Assembly (NCBI RefSeq): GCF_025938155.1
Contig: NZ_JAPCZG010000001.1
Location: 1 to 64,000, forward strand
DNA from: Novosphingobium sp. KCTC 2891
Lineage (GTDB): Bacteria > Pseudomonadota > Alphaproteobacteria > Sphingomonadales > Sphingomonadaceae
Length of the DNA stretch: 64,000 nt
Reading direction: 5' to 3'
Part shown: positions 26,898-35,942 of the stretch, in pieces
Position numbering within the stretch: the first letter of the stretch is position 1
Layout: the number at the start of each line of letters is the position of its first letter
Notes under the pieces: model-generated
Seen by the model: the letters and a program-made list of their open reading frames with translations, nothing else
Databases searched by the model: none
What the model was told of the DNA's origin: nothing
Made by a program: the position numbers and the translations under genes

Positions 26898-28169
26898 TCA
26901 CGCCGGGGTCTTGGCCTTCGGCGCCAGCATCTTCTTGAGGTCGAACCTGCCGAGCAGCGATCCCGTGGGCGTCTTGCGCGGCGTCTTGTCGACCTCGCCC
27001 TTTTCGTCCTGCAGCGCGATGATCGCCTCGCCAAGGTCGCGCATCATCACGCCGGCCTTGGTCCCGCGGTTCGCACCGACGAACGTCTGGCCCAGCTTCG
27101 CGGCGTTGGCCGCCGCCTTCACGTCGTAGGGGATCGTGAAGTTGATCTTGCGCTCGATCGAGGCTTCGAAATCCGACTTGCTGATCTCGCCCACGCCCGC
27201 GTGGACCTTGTTGGCGATGACCAGCGGGTGCGCATGGCTGGCGTTGGTCTTGAGCCATGAAAGCAGGCGGATCGCATCGCGCGCGCCCGCCAGCGTGAGC
27301 TCGGTGGTGACGACCACCACGTTCACGTCCGCCAGCAGGTGCGGGAAGTTGATCAGCATGTTGCGCGGCAGATCGATGATCGTCATCTCGAACGCGTGGC
27401 GGAATTCCTCCTCCAGCTGCACGAAAGCGCTGCCATCGGTCATCAGCGGGGCGCTGATCGGCGCTTCGGCCGAGAGAATCGCCAGATTGTCATTGGCGCG
27501 GATCATCGCGCGTTCGATGAACAGTCCGTCGATGCGGCTGGGATTGTCGATTGCGTCGGTCAGGCCGCGGCCTGGTTCGAGATCTAGCGTCAGCGCGCCG
27601 GTGCCGAAATGCACGTCAAGATCGAGCAGCGCGGTCGGCAGCTTGTGATCGCTGCTGAACAGCCACGCCAGCGACGTGGCCAGCGTGGAGGCGCCGACGC
27701 CGCCACGCGTGCCGACCACGGCGGTGGAGATGTGGCGCTTGACCGTGGTCGCGTCGTGGCTCTTGGGCGCGGTGAAGATCGCCTGCGCCTGTACCAGTGC
27801 ATCGCGCACCTGGCCCGGCGAGAGCGGCTTCAGCAGGTAGTCCTGGATGCCCGAGGCGATGAGATCGCGGTAGAGGCGCACGTCGTTGACCTGGCCCACC
27901 GCAATCACGACGGTGCCCGGCTCGCACACTTCGGCCAGCGCGTTGATGTCGTTTAGCGGATCGCCGCTTTCCGACAGGTCGACCATCAGGATCGCCGGGC
28001 TGGCCGTGATCGACAGTGACTGGACCGCGTTGCGAAGGCCGCCCTTGGCGCACTTCTCGGGCTGCCAGCCCATGTCCACCGCGACCGGGCGCAGCACGTC
28101 GAGCGCCGCGTCGTCGCACATGAAGGCAGCAAACATGTCGCGGCTGCCGTTTTTCCAGGGTGCGCTCAT
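26898..28169 (-). CDS. cpaE: Tad/Cpa pilus localisation ATPase-like protein CpaE (TadZ)
   Basis: CpaE/TadZ positions the Tad machinery, often at a pole. The 423-residue protein has an N-terminal receiver-like domain (about 12-130) without a clear phospho-acceptor context. A MinD/ParA-type domain follows with the deviant Walker A GTRGGVGASTLATSLA and LLDLDVHFGTGAL. The Walker A lacks the signature lysines of active MinD ATPases, as is usual in TadZ proteins. The tail ends FDLKKMLAPKAKTPA. It begins 3 bp after the cpaD stop. The ATPase gene expected next is missing. Confidence 0.92.
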   Translation of the reverse strand: MSAPWKNGSRDMFAAFMCDDAALDVLRPVAVDMGWQPEKCAKGGLRNAVQSLSITASPAILMVDLSESGDPLNDINALAEVCEPGTVVIAVGQVNDVRLYRDLIASGIQDYLLKPLSPGQVRDALVQAQAIFTAPKSHDATTVKRHISTAVVGTRGGVGASTLATSLAWLFSSDHKLPTALLDLDVHFGTGALTLDLEPGRGLTDAIDNPSRIDGLFIERAMIRANDNLAILSAEAPISAPLMTDGSAFVQLEEEFRHAFEMTIIDLPRNMLINFPHLLADVNVVVVTTELTLAGARDAIRLLSWLKTNASHAHPLVIANKVHAGVGEISKSDFEASIERKINFTIPYDVKAAANAAKLGQTFVGANRGTKAGVMMRDLGEAIIALQDEKGEVDKTPRKTPTGSLLGRFDLKKMLAPKAKTPA

Positions 28170-28172
28170 GGA

Positions 28173-28832
28173 TCAGTTACCCCCCCCTGCGGACTTGCTG
28201 GTCGAATTGACCTTGAGGCCTTCCTTCCCGGTCGGCTCCTGCGTGCGATAGGCGTCGATTGCCTTGCTCGAACTCATCACCACGGTATCGCCACGGCCGC
28301 GGGCGCCGCGCACAAGGTCTTCCTTGTTGGCGACCATCGCGGCGAGGTTCGCGTTGACCGCGCAGCCGTAGCCGGGCGAGGTCGCGTTGCGCGCGTTGGC
28401 GTCGGACTTCGCGGACCAGTCCGGGCAGCCCGGCACAGAGGCGACAGTGCGGGTGACCACGACCCGGACCGTGCCGGGATAGACATCGCCTTCGGTGACC
28501 GGGGCGGTTTCCGCGATCACGATGGCGAAGCGTGCGGCCACGGCCTCGATCGAGGCACGGGTGCCAGGTGAGCCGAGCGGATCGTCGATCGAGACGCGGT
28601 CGCCATAAGCGAGATCCATCGTCTCGAACCAGCCGGCGAGGCGACGCTGTTCGGCGACGGCCAGCGTGCCATCGGACTGCGTGGCGAGGTCGAGCACGTA
28701 GTTGTTGCGTTCGACCACCGGCTGGTGGACGCTGTCGAGCGAGGCGTTGGTCGCCATGCCGCCGCATCCCGAAAGGACCAGGGCGAGCGAGAGGGCGAGC
28801 GCGGCGCCGGCAAGAGGCTTGGTCGTGGGCAT
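28173..28832 (-). CDS. cpaD: Tad/Cpa pilus lipoprotein CpaD
   Basis: This 219-residue outer-membrane lipoprotein is of the CpaD family, thought to be a pilotin or structural partner of the CpaC secretin. The signal peptide ends in the lipobox LSGCGG. The mature part contains VERNNYVLDLATQSDG, QRRLAGWFETMDLAYGDR, PGCPDWSAKSD and GYGCAVNANLAAMVAN, all typical of CpaD. The ATG at 28832 is preferred over an upstream GTG overlapping the cpaC stop because AAGGGA lies ahead of it. It lies between cpaC and cpaE. Confidence 0.93.
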   Translation of the reverse strand: MPTTKPLAGAALALSLALVLSGCGGMATNASLDSVHQPVVERNNYVLDLATQSDGTLAVAEQRRLAGWFETMDLAYGDRVSIDDPLGSPGTRASIEAVAARFAIVIAETAPVTEGDVYPGTVRVVVTRTVASVPGCPDWSAKSDANARNATSPGYGCAVNANLAAMVANKEDLVRGARGRGDTVVMSSSKAIDAYRTQEPTGKEGLKVNSTSKSAGGGN

Positions 28833-28846
28833 CCGGAAGTCCCTTC

Positions 28847-30388
28847 TCACTTGAGGTTGAAGCCGGGCGCGGCACCGCCGGACGCATGGTCCTTGGCGAG
28901 CTTGCGCGACTGGCGATCATCGGCGACCGGTGCGGTCGGGCGATCGAGCGCACCGACCTTCGGGTTCGACGGGGCGGGGCCCTGCTTCTCGCTCGGCTTG
29001 GGGCGATCGCCGCCGGTCACGCCGTTGTTTTCCTGGTTGCCGAGCAACTGGCTGAGCGCGTCGGCAGCGCGGAAGCCGTCGGTCGGCAGCTTGATTGCGC
29101 TCGCATCCACCGGCGTGACCAGATAGGGCGTCACCACGATCACCAGCTCGGTCTCGCCCTTCTTGAAGGCGGTCGAGCGGAACAGCGAGCCGAGGATCGG
29201 CACGTCGCCCGCCCCCGGCATCTTGGTGACGTTGTTCTGGTTGCCGTTGCGCATCAGGCCGGCGATCATGAAGCTCTGGCCCGAACCCAGTTCCACCGTG
29301 GTTTCGGCGCGGCGGATGGTGAGTGCGGGGATCGAGTAGCCGTTGAGGCTCACCGCGCCGTCCGCCGAGAGTTCGGATACTTCGGGGCGAACCCGAATGG
29401 AGATGCGCCCGTCCGCCAGCACCGTGGGGGTGTAGGCGAGGCTGACGCCGTACTTCTTGTACTCGATCGACGTGGCGCCGAGTCCCTGGCTGATCGGGAT
29501 CGGATATTCGCCGCCGGCAAGGAAGTCCGCCGTTTCACCCGACAGCGCGGTGAGGTTCGGCTCGGACAACGTCGTGACGAGGCCGACCGTTTCGCCCGCA
29601 TCAAGTGCGCCGAGGAGATCGAGGCCCAGCAATTTGCCCGCGCCGGCCAGCGTGGTTCCGCTCGAGTTGGGGGTTACCACGGTGGTGCCGTCGGAACCCT
29701 TGGTGCCGATCACCAGCGGGCCGCCGGCGGTCGCCTGCGGGTAGAAGGCGCGGCCCTGGCCCAGTCCGAACTTGAAGCCGCTGCTGGCGTCGGCACTCGT
29801 CCAGTTCATGCCGAGGTTGCGCACCAGCGTGCGGCTGACTTCGGCGAACTTGACGTGCAGGCTGACCTGAAGCGGCGTCGCCATCTTCAGGCGGCTGATG
29901 ACGGTGGTCTTCTCGCCGACGAAAGCCTTGACCAGGCGCTCCGCCTCGGCCGCGTCTTCGGGCGCCGCGACGGTGCCGGTCAGCAGCACCGTGTTGTTCA
30001 TCGTCGAGGTGGCGATGCGCGCTTCGGGCATGGCGAGATGAAGCATCTGGTCGATGCTGTCGAGATTGGTGCCGACCCGGACGTTGGCCGACCAGATCAC
30101 GGCGCCGGCGGCATTGCTGGCATAGACCGTGGTCTCGCCGCCCGCCTTGCCGAACACGTAGAGCTGGTTGGCCGACTTGACCTGCACGTCGGCGATCTCG
30201 TCGTTGGCGACGAACACGTCGGCCATGCTGCCGGGCAGGGTGACAAGCTCACCGCGGCCGATCGACAGGGCGATGCTGCGTGCCGGGCTGGTCACGCTCT
30301 GCGCCTGGGCGCTGTCGAACGCGGGGACCGCGATGGCGCCTGCGGCGATGGTCGCACCCAGCAGGGTGGAAAGAAGCGGTGCCTTCAT
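28847..30388 (-). CDS. cpaC: Tad/Cpa pilus secretin CpaC (RcpA)
   Basis: CpaC forms the outer-membrane channel for the pilus. The 513-residue protein has a signal peptide (to about AQA-QS), a T2SSN-type N-terminal domain (IALSIGRGELVTLPG, VADV-like), a BON-like segment (NTVLLTGTVAAPEDAAEAE) and a C-terminal secretin domain (LVTTLSEPNLTALSGE, FLAGGEYPIPI, VPILGSLFRSTAFKKGETEL). A disordered Pro/Lys-rich tail ends the protein. ATG at 30388 follows AAAGGCAAG; the longer frame to 30445 would add a non-secretory leader that overlaps the cpaB stop. Order cpaB-cpaC-cpaD is the standard one. Confidence 0.95.
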   Translation of the reverse strand: MKAPLLSTLLGATIAAGAIAVPAFDSAQAQSVTSPARSIALSIGRGELVTLPGSMADVFVANDEIADVQVKSANQLYVFGKAGGETTVYASNAAGAVIWSANVRVGTNLDSIDQMLHLAMPEARIATSTMNNTVLLTGTVAAPEDAAEAERLVKAFVGEKTTVISRLKMATPLQVSLHVKFAEVSRTLVRNLGMNWTSADASSGFKFGLGQGRAFYPQATAGGPLVIGTKGSDGTTVVTPNSSGTTLAGAGKLLGLDLLGALDAGETVGLVTTLSEPNLTALSGETADFLAGGEYPIPISQGLGATSIEYKKYGVSLAYTPTVLADGRISIRVRPEVSELSADGAVSLNGYSIPALTIRRAETTVELGSGQSFMIAGLMRNGNQNNVTKMPGAGDVPILGSLFRSTAFKKGETELVIVVTPYLVTPVDASAIKLPTDGFRAADALSQLLGNQENNGVTGGDRPKPSEKQGPAPSNPKVGALDRPTAPVADDRQSRKLAKDHASGGAAPGFNLK

Positions 30389-30444
30389 GATCTTGCCTTT
30401 CGCAAGCGGGCGGCGGAGAGCGGCGGTGTGGGCTGGGCGACGCA

Positions 30445-31476
30445 TCAGCGGCTGCTCACCGGAACGGCTTCGGTCGTCTTGCCGCGAGTAATCCGGACCA
30501 CCGGGCCGCGGGGGGCCATCGGGGCACCGCCCATTGCGGGGCCGCGCATCATCGGCGGAGCGGCGGGGGCAGGATCCTGGCGCGGTGCGCCGTTCAGTTC
30601 GGTCAGCGGCATGGTCTTGCGCTGGAAGCGCGAGACGTCGCCGCCGGTGACAAACGTGCTGCCACGGTCAAGCGGGCGGGTCATCGCGGCCTTGAGCAGG
30701 CGTTCTTCCTCGGCCTTGCTGGCACCGGCGGGAACCTTGACCGTACCGGAAGCGACCGCCTGTTCGAGTTCGGAGGAGTTGTCGGACAGCGAGCGGAGCG
30801 ACAGGCTGATCGTGCCGATGGTCTGCGCCACCGCGACTTCTTCCGCGATCTTCGGCGTGACTTCGAGCGTGACGGTGCTGAACGTGCGGACGCGGGTCTT
30901 GCCTTCGACCATTTCCTGTTCGGTCGACTGGTCGGTGGCGAGCACGCGCAGGTTCTTGAGGATCGTTTCGGACGCCTTGAGCGCCTGTCCCTCGTTGACC
31001 TTGACGGTCTGCGTCAGGACCAGGTCGATGTGGTCGCCCGGGAAGACGAAGCCGGCGACGCCGGTGCGGGCGCTGACGGGGATGGTGACGGCGCGCATTC
31101 CCGGCTGCAGCGCGGCGGCCAGGAAGCCGCGGTCGCCCGGTGCGACCAGCGAGCCCTGCGTGACCGGCTCGCCGGCGGTGATGGGGTTGCGCACCACGGT
31201 GCCCAGCAGCTTGGCCATGTCCGCCTCGCCTTCGACGAAGTAGGCGTCCTGGACCATGTCCTTGGGCCAGTTCTGGTAGCCGATGGAGTCTGCGGTGATG
31301 ATCGTGCCGACCGGCAGCCCGCGCTGTGCAACAAGCACCTTGGGGCCGAGCGGCATTTTCGCTGCGGCTTCCGCCTGCGGCGTGGACGCGCCGGAGAACA
31401 GGCTCCTGGCGGCAAAGGCGGTGCCGATCGCAACGATCAGTGCCCCCACCAGCAGCAACAGCTTCTTCTTGTCCAT
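30445..31476 (-). CDS. cpaB: Tad/Cpa pilus assembly protein CpaB (RcpC)
   Basis: This is a 343-residue periplasmic protein anchored by an N-terminal membrane segment (KKLLLLVGALIVAIGTAFAA). The SAF/AFP-like domain (about 45-110) contains VLVAQRGLPVGTIITADSI and NPITAGEPVTQGSLVAPGDR, and the RcpC/CpaB domain continues with PGMRAVTIPVSARTGVAGFV and FPGDHIDLVLT. The C-terminus is Pro/Met-rich (PPMMRGPAMGGAPMAPRG). It is followed by cpaC after 56 bp. It is thought to stabilise the secretin channel. Confidence 0.94.
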   Translation of the reverse strand: MDKKKLLLLVGALIVAIGTAFAARSLFSGASTPQAEAAAKMPLGPKVLVAQRGLPVGTIITADSIGYQNWPKDMVQDAYFVEGEADMAKLLGTVVRNPITAGEPVTQGSLVAPGDRGFLAAALQPGMRAVTIPVSARTGVAGFVFPGDHIDLVLTQTVKVNEGQALKASETILKNLRVLATDQSTEQEMVEGKTRVRTFSTVTLEVTPKIAEEVAVAQTIGTISLSLRSLSDNSSELEQAVASGTVKVPAGASKAEEERLLKAAMTRPLDRGSTFVTGGDVSRFQRKTMPLTELNGAPRQDPAPAAPPMMRGPAMGGAPMAPRGPVVRITRGKTTEAVPVSSR

Positions 31477-31557
31477 GGCTACAATCCCGCCCTGTTAAAA
31501 CCGTGTCAAACGTTGTCCAAGTGCCCGTCTCAATCGGACAAAATGGTTAAAATTGGC

Positions 31558-32046
31558 CTATCCCGCGCTGGCCGCGTGCAATGCGGCAGCGAGTGTGGGG
31601 CTGAGTACCCACAGCCCGGCGCCGGCGATCGCCACGCCGTAGGGGATCTTGAGCTTGTCCTTGCGGCGCAGCGCGGTGTGCCACATGGCCAGGACCACGG
31701 TGAGCACGCCGCCGGCAATCGCCATGATGACGAGCAGCTTGAGGAACAGCATCGCCGGCAGCCACAGCGCCAGCGCGGTCAGCAGCTTCACATCGCCGCC
31801 GCCCATCATCTTCATCGCGAACAGGCCGGCGAGCGCAAAGAACGCGAGTGCCGCCACGCCCAGTTGCAATGCCACCTCTGGCCACAGGCTGAGGCCAGAA
31901 GCCCACCAGTACAGGGGGGCGCCAAGCGCCACCGCCGCGTTCAGCCAGTTGTCGATCTGGCGACGCCGGATGTCGGTGAAAGCAGCGACAAGCAGTGCGA
32001 TTGCCAAGGCGCCGACCAGTGCGTAGACGAAGGTGTTTTCCTGCAT
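31558..32046 (-). CDS. cpaA: Prepilin peptidase CpaA (TadV)
   Basis: This 162-residue A24-type aspartic peptidase trims Flp prepilins. The two catalytic Asp residues are D25 (AAFTDIRRRQIDNW) and D84 (MMGGGDVKLL). It has four to five membrane segments and no N-methylation domain, as for TadV. The ATG at 32046 is chosen because the frame upstream of it lacks a membrane segment. It is the first gene of the locus. No pilin gene (flp) lies upstream within reach; the next gene upstream is a divergent hydrolase. Confidence 0.93.
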   Translation of the reverse strand: MQENTFVYALVGALAIALLVAAFTDIRRRQIDNWLNAAVALGAPLYWWASGLSLWPEVALQLGVAALAFFALAGLFAMKMMGGGDVKLLTALALWLPAMLFLKLLVIMAIAGGVLTVVLAMWHTALRRKDKLKIPYGVAIAGAGLWVLSPTLAAALHAASAG

Positions 32047-32155
32047 GGTTTGAGGCCATACGGGGCAATCACTTACCAAACGGTAACCAAGATTATCCCC
32101 GGAACCGGGCGGATTTCCCGGTGGCGCGAAGGCAGGCAGGCACGCACTCGGGACC

Positions 32156-33121
32156 ATGACGGACGCTTTCGACAGACGCAGCATTCCCCCCGCCGCGCAC
32201 GAGGGAACGTGGCTCGCGCCCGATGGCTACGCGATCCGCCGGATCGACTGGCCGAGCCCGCCGGGCACGGGCCAGGCGGCGCCACGGGGATCCCTGCTGT
32301 TCCTTCCGGGACGCGCCGACTTTTATGAAAAGTATCTGGAAACACTGGCTTACTGGGCGGATGAGGGTTGGCACGTAACTGCCGCCGACTGGCGCGGGCA
32401 GGCCGGGTCCGGTCGCTTCACCAGCGACCCGTTGACGGGCCACGTCGAGGACTTTTCTGTGTGGGTGGAGGACCTTGCCGCGCTGTGGCGGGACTGGACC
32501 GAGACCACCCCCGGACCGCACGTGCTGGTGGGCCATTCGATGGGCGGCCACCTTGTGCTGCGCACGCTGGCGGAACGGAAAATTACACCCGATGCGGTTG
32601 TTTTAAGTGCGCCGATGCTCGGATTCGTCACGCCGATCCCCGCCTTTGTCCAGCACGCAGTCGCCCGATTGATGTGCCGTATTGGCGATTCGCGGCGCAT
32701 GGCCTGGGCATCGAGCGAGAAGCCGGGCGCGAGTCTGGCCGGACGGGCCGCGCTGCTGACCCACGATGTCGATCGCTACGCCGACGAACTGTGGTGGAAG
32801 GAGCATCGCCCCGCGCTGGCGATGGGACCGGCGAGCTGGGGCTGGGTGGAGCGCGCCGCCGATTCGGTCGCGCGGCTTTCCGCGCCGGGGGTGCTGGAAG
32901 CGATCGAAACGCCGGTGCTGGTGCTGGCTGCTCGCTATGACGGATTGGTCGCGTGGAAGGCGTCCGAGCGCGCGGCGCGGCGTCTGCCGCGCGCGCAGCT
33001 GGCGGTCTGGGGGCGCGAGGGACGGCACGAGCTGCTGCGCGAAGTGGACGCGGTGCGCGACCGCGTGCTGGCTACCATCGACGACTTCCTTGACCGCATG
33101 GCCCCGCGCTTGCAGGGCTGA
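32156..33121 (+). CDS. Lysophospholipase-like alpha/beta hydrolase
   Basis: This is a 321-residue hydrolase of the serine alpha/beta class, similar to PldB/monoacylglycerol lipases. The nucleophile is S128 in LVGHSMGGHL. The acid is probably Asp in LAARYDGLVAWK, and the His lies in GREGRHELLRE. RADFYEKYLETLAYWADEG and DWRGQAGSG are typical of the family. No signal peptide is seen. It is followed at 8 bp by an FAD oxidoreductase, suggesting one transcript, and is divergent from the tad locus. Confidence 0.88.
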   Translation: MTDAFDRRSIPPAAHEGTWLAPDGYAIRRIDWPSPPGTGQAAPRGSLLFLPGRADFYEKYLETLAYWADEGWHVTAADWRGQAGSGRFTSDPLTGHVEDFSVWVEDLAALWRDWTETTPGPHVLVGHSMGGHLVLRTLAERKITPDAVVLSAPMLGFVTPIPAFVQHAVARLMCRIGDSRRMAWASSEKPGASLAGRAALLTHDVDRYADELWWKEHRPALAMGPASWGWVERAADSVARLSAPGVLEAIETPVLVLAARYDGLVAWKASERAARRLPRAQLAVWGREGRHELLREVDAVRDRVLATIDDFLDRMAPRLQG

Positions 33122-33129
33122 TCGCCGAC

Positions 33130-34233
33130 ATGACCGAACATTTCGACGTCGCCATCATCGGCGCGGGCATGGCAGGCGCGAGCCTTGCCGCCGAATGCGC
33201 TCCCCATGCCCGTGTGCTGCTGGTCGAGGCGGAGGACGCGCCCGGCTACCACACTACCGGCCGCTCCGCCGCGTTCTGGGAAGAAGCCTATGGCGGGCCG
33301 GGCGTACTGCCGCTGACCGAGGCTTCGGGCCGGTTCCTGCGCGAGGGCGGCTTCCTTTCGCCGCGCGGCGCGCTCAACATCGGCCGCGAGGAAGACCGGA
33401 CCAAGGTGGAGGCCTTCGTCGAGCGCTTCGCCCCGCTGGGGGTGACGGTCGAACTGCTGGAAGGCGCGGCGCTGGCGGCGCGTGTGCCGGGTCTTTCGCC
33501 CGCGTGGTGCGTGGCGGCGTGGGAGCCGGACTGCGCCGACATCGACGTGGCGGGCCTGCACCAGCACTATCTGGCGGTCGCCGCGCGCATCGGCAGCGTG
33601 CTTCGCGTGCGGGCTCGAATCGAACACATCGAGCGCGAGGGCGAGGCATGGCGGATCGCCTGGCGCGATGGCGAGGCGCGCGCAGGGCGGGTGGTCAATG
33701 CCGCCGGGGCCTGGGCAGACACGGTCGCGTCACTGGCGGGCGCGGCTCCGCTGGGCATCCGCCCGCTGCGGCGCACCGTGGTGCAATTGCGCACCGAGCC
33801 CGTCCCGCCGGCCGATCTGCCGCTGACCCTGGGCATCAACGAGGACTTCTACTTCAAGCCGCAAGGCGGGCGACTGTGGCTCTCGCCGCACGACGAGACG
33901 CCGGACGTGGCGCGTGATGCCGCGGCCGAGGAACTGGACGTGGCCATCGCCATCGACCGCATGAATCACGTGGTCGACTGGAAAGTCGAGGCGGTCGAAC
34001 GACGCTGGGCGGGGCTGCGCAGCTTCGCGCCCGACCGGCTGCCAATCTACGGTTTCGATCCGGCGGTGGACGGATTCTTCTGGTTCGCCGGGCAGGGCGG
34101 CTTCGGCATCCAGACCGCACCGGCCGCCGCGCGGCTGGGCGCGCAGTTGTTGCTGGGCCTTGGTTCCGACGCGTTGACGGCGCGAATCGATCCTGCCGCC
34201 TATGCACCGTCGCGCTTCACCGCCGCGGCATAG
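33130..34233 (+). CDS. FAD-dependent oxidoreductase (DAO family)
   Basis: This is a 367-residue flavoprotein of the D-amino-acid oxidase/glycerol-3-phosphate dehydrogenase class. The dinucleotide motif is IIGAGMAGASLAAE at the N-terminus. Further signatures are HTTGRSAAFWEEAYGG, VVNAAGAWADTVA and the C-terminal FFWFAGQGGFGIQTAPAAARL. The segment GRSAA with substrate domain resembles GlcD-like or D-hydroxyacid/L-2-hydroxyglutarate oxidases, but the substrate is not determined. It is closely spaced with the hydrolase upstream. Confidence 0.88.
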   Translation: MTEHFDVAIIGAGMAGASLAAECAPHARVLLVEAEDAPGYHTTGRSAAFWEEAYGGPGVLPLTEASGRFLREGGFLSPRGALNIGREEDRTKVEAFVERFAPLGVTVELLEGAALAARVPGLSPAWCVAAWEPDCADIDVAGLHQHYLAVAARIGSVLRVRARIEHIEREGEAWRIAWRDGEARAGRVVNAAGAWADTVASLAGAAPLGIRPLRRTVVQLRTEPVPPADLPLTLGINEDFYFKPQGGRLWLSPHDETPDVARDAAAEELDVAIAIDRMNHVVDWKVEAVERRWAGLRSFAPDRLPIYGFDPAVDGFFWFAGQGGFGIQTAPAAARLGAQLLLGLGSDALTARIDPAAYAPSRFTAAA

Positions 34234-34305
34234 TTACGGTTTGTGCGCGCCGGGCTGCGTGCTATTCCCCGCCGGGGGCTTGGACGCACAGCTGGGAGAG
34301 CCGCA

Positions 34306-34488
34306 GTGGCGCACCGTTTCGAGATCCGTAAGAACAAGGCGGGCGAGTTCGTCGCCTATTTCTGCTACAACAGCGAAACGATTTTCTGGACCGAGGGCTA
34401 TGCCTCGAAGGCCAGCGCGAAGAACGCGATCGATTCGATCCTGAAGAACGGGCCGACGGCTGAAGTGGTGGACACGACCACGGCCTGA
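34306..34488 (+). CDS. DUF1508 (YegP-like) small protein
   Basis: This is a 60-residue protein with one DUF1508 unit: HRFEIRKNKAGEFVAYF, then ETIFWTEGYASKASAKNAID and SILKNGP. The repeat family includes E. coli YegP, which has two units. Function unknown. I chose GTG at 34306 because GGGAGAG precedes it and the family starts here; the longer frame adds an unrelated Arg-rich leader. It is convergent with rnhA, with a hairpin between them. Confidence 0.9.
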   Translation: MAHRFEIRKNKAGEFVAYFCYNSETIFWTEGYASKASAKNAIDSILKNGPTAEVVDTTTA

Positions 34489-34501
34489 CGCCGCCAGACT
34501 C

Positions 34502-34523
34502 CCCCTCCTCGCCCGGGGAGGGG
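34502..34523. terminator. Hairpin between convergent DUF1508 and rnhA genes
   Basis: CCCCTCC (34502-34508) pairs with GGAGGGG (34517-34523). There is no T tract, so it may be a weak terminator or part of the same intergenic repeat class as 40401-40484. Confidence 0.35.
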
Positions 34524-34531
34524 ACTGGACA

Positions 34532-34963
34532 TCAGGCGGCCAGCGCGGCGTCGCTCGCCAGCTTGTCCACTCGCTCGTTTTCGGGGTGGCCGTCATGGCC
34601 GCGCACCCAGACCCATTCGACCTCGTGCGTTTTTACCGCCGCGACGAGTGCACGCCACAGGTCCTCGTTCTTGACCGGCTTGTTGTCGGCTGTCTTCCAG
34701 CCCTTCTTCTGCCAGCCGAACACCCACTTGGTGATGCCGTCCAGCACGTAGCGGCTATCGGTGTGGAGCGTGACCTTGCACGGCGATTTCAGCGCTTCCA
34801 GCGCGCGGATCGCGCCCATCAGCTCCATGCGATTGTTGGTGGTGAGCTTTTCCGAGCCGACCAGTTCGCGCTCGTGCTCGCCCATGCGCAGCAGTGCGCC
34901 CCAGCCGCCCTTGCCCGGATTGCCCTTGCATGCGCCGTCGGTGAAAATCTGGACGTGCTTCAT
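34532..34963 (-). CDS. rnhA: Ribonuclease HI
   Basis: RNase HI cuts the RNA strand of RNA-DNA hybrids. The protein has 143 residues. The catalytic acidic residues are D9 ([12 protein letters not shown]), E47 ([10 protein letters not shown]), D69 ([12 protein letters not shown]) and D133 ([11 protein letters not shown]); the histidine is in [10 protein letters not shown]. It starts with ATG at 34963, overlapping the homoserine kinase stop (ATGA). It is third gene of the ispH-thrB-rnhA unit common in sphingomonads. Confidence 0.96.
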   Translation of the reverse strand: MKHVQIFTDGACKGNPGKGGWGALLRMGEHERELVGSEKLTTNNRMELMGAIRALEALKSPCKVTLHTDSRYVLDGITKWVFGWQKKGWKTADNKPVKNEDLWRALVAAVKTHEVEWVWVRGHDGHPENERVDKLASDAALAA

Positions 34964-35931
34964 GCGAACACCTGCGGGTTGGCGACGTAGAATTGCAGCC
35001 GGCGGGCGAAGGCCAGCGGGTCCTTCTTCGTCACCAGCGCATCGGCGGGCGTGTTCAGCCAGTCGTAGGCGCGGCTCATGATGAAGCGCATCGCCGCGCC
35101 TTGTGCGAGCAGGGGCAGGGCCGCGCGTTCCTCTGCGGAGAGCGGACGTTCGGCCTCGTACCCGGCAAGCAGCGCTTCCGACAGGTCGGGGCGGAAACCC
35201 GTGCCGCTGGCGTCGAAACACCATGCGGCGTGAGTCACCGCCACGTCGTAGGCGGCCATGTCGTTGCAGGCGAAGTAGAAGTCGATCAGCCCGGTGACGG
35301 TGTCGCCCAGCATCAGCACGTTGTCGGGGAACAGATCGGCATGGATGACCGTGCGCGGCAAATCGCCCGGCCACGCGCTGGCGAGGCGGGGGAGGTGCCC
35401 GGCCACGATCTCCGCCAGTTCGGGGGCGATCTGGGCAAGCCCGTCCGGCCCGCATTCGGCGGCCAGTCGCTGCCATTCGGCCACGCCCATGCCGTTGGCA
35501 CGGTTCCCGGCGAAGCCTTCGGCGCGCAGGTGCATCTGCGCCAGCGCCCGGCCCACCGCGCGTGCCTGTCCTGGCGTGGGATCGCTCACTGAAACGCCTG
35601 GCAGATATTCGATGAGCGCCAACGCCTTGTCGCCCCGCATCCGGTAGAGGTTGCCCTCGCGGTCGTGGATCGTGCGCGGTACCGGGCAACCCTGCGCGGC
35701 CAGATGGTCGAGCAGCGAGAGGAAATAGGGCAGGTCGCCCAGCTCGATGCGAAACTCGTACATCGTCAGGATGAAGCGCGCGCCGCGCCCATCCTGGCCG
35801 GTGGTGTCGATCAGCCAGTTGCTGTTCGACACGCCTTCCGCGATGCCCTTGGCCGAAACCAGTGTGCCGACATCGAACGCGTCGATCAGCGCCGCCATGT
35901 CCTCGGCGCCGAGGTGCGTATAGACTGCCAT
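34960..35931 (-). CDS. thrB: Homoserine kinase, type II
   Basis: This enzyme phosphorylates homoserine for threonine synthesis. The protein has 323 residues of the APH/choline-kinase-like fold, unlike the GHMP-type ThrB of E. coli. Key parts are [33 protein letters not shown] with catalytic Asp and metal-binding Asn, and [20 protein letters not shown] at 35931 is chosen from the family start [12 protein letters not shown]. It follows ispH by 11 bp and overlaps rnhA by 4 bp. The threonine deaminase ilvA lies at 48218. Confidence 0.93.
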   Translation of the reverse strand: MAVYTHLGAEDMAALIDAFDVGTLVSAKGIAEGVSNSNWLIDTTGQDGRGARFILTMYEFRIELGDLPYFLSLLDHLAAQGCPVPRTIHDREGNLYRMRGDKALALIEYLPGVSVSDPTPGQARAVGRALAQMHLRAEGFAGNRANGMGVAEWQRLAAECGPDGLAQIAPELAEIVAGHLPRLASAWPGDLPRTVIHADLFPDNVLMLGDTVTGLIDFYFACNDMAAYDVAVTHAAWCFDASGTGFRPDLSEALLAGYEAERPLSAEERAALPLLAQGAAMRFIMSRAYDWLNTPADALVTKKDPLAFARRLQFYVANPQVFA

Positions 35932-35942
35932 GGTCCCGCCTC

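Noticed and set aside
24719..32046. The Tad locus as a general type II secretion system
   Set aside because: CpaB, CpaD, CpaE and the short TadV-type peptidase identify it as Tad/Flp pilus-type.
34532..35689. Long frame upstream of rnhA
   Set aside because: The extra part is a shadow of thrB in another frame. RNase HI begins at 34963.
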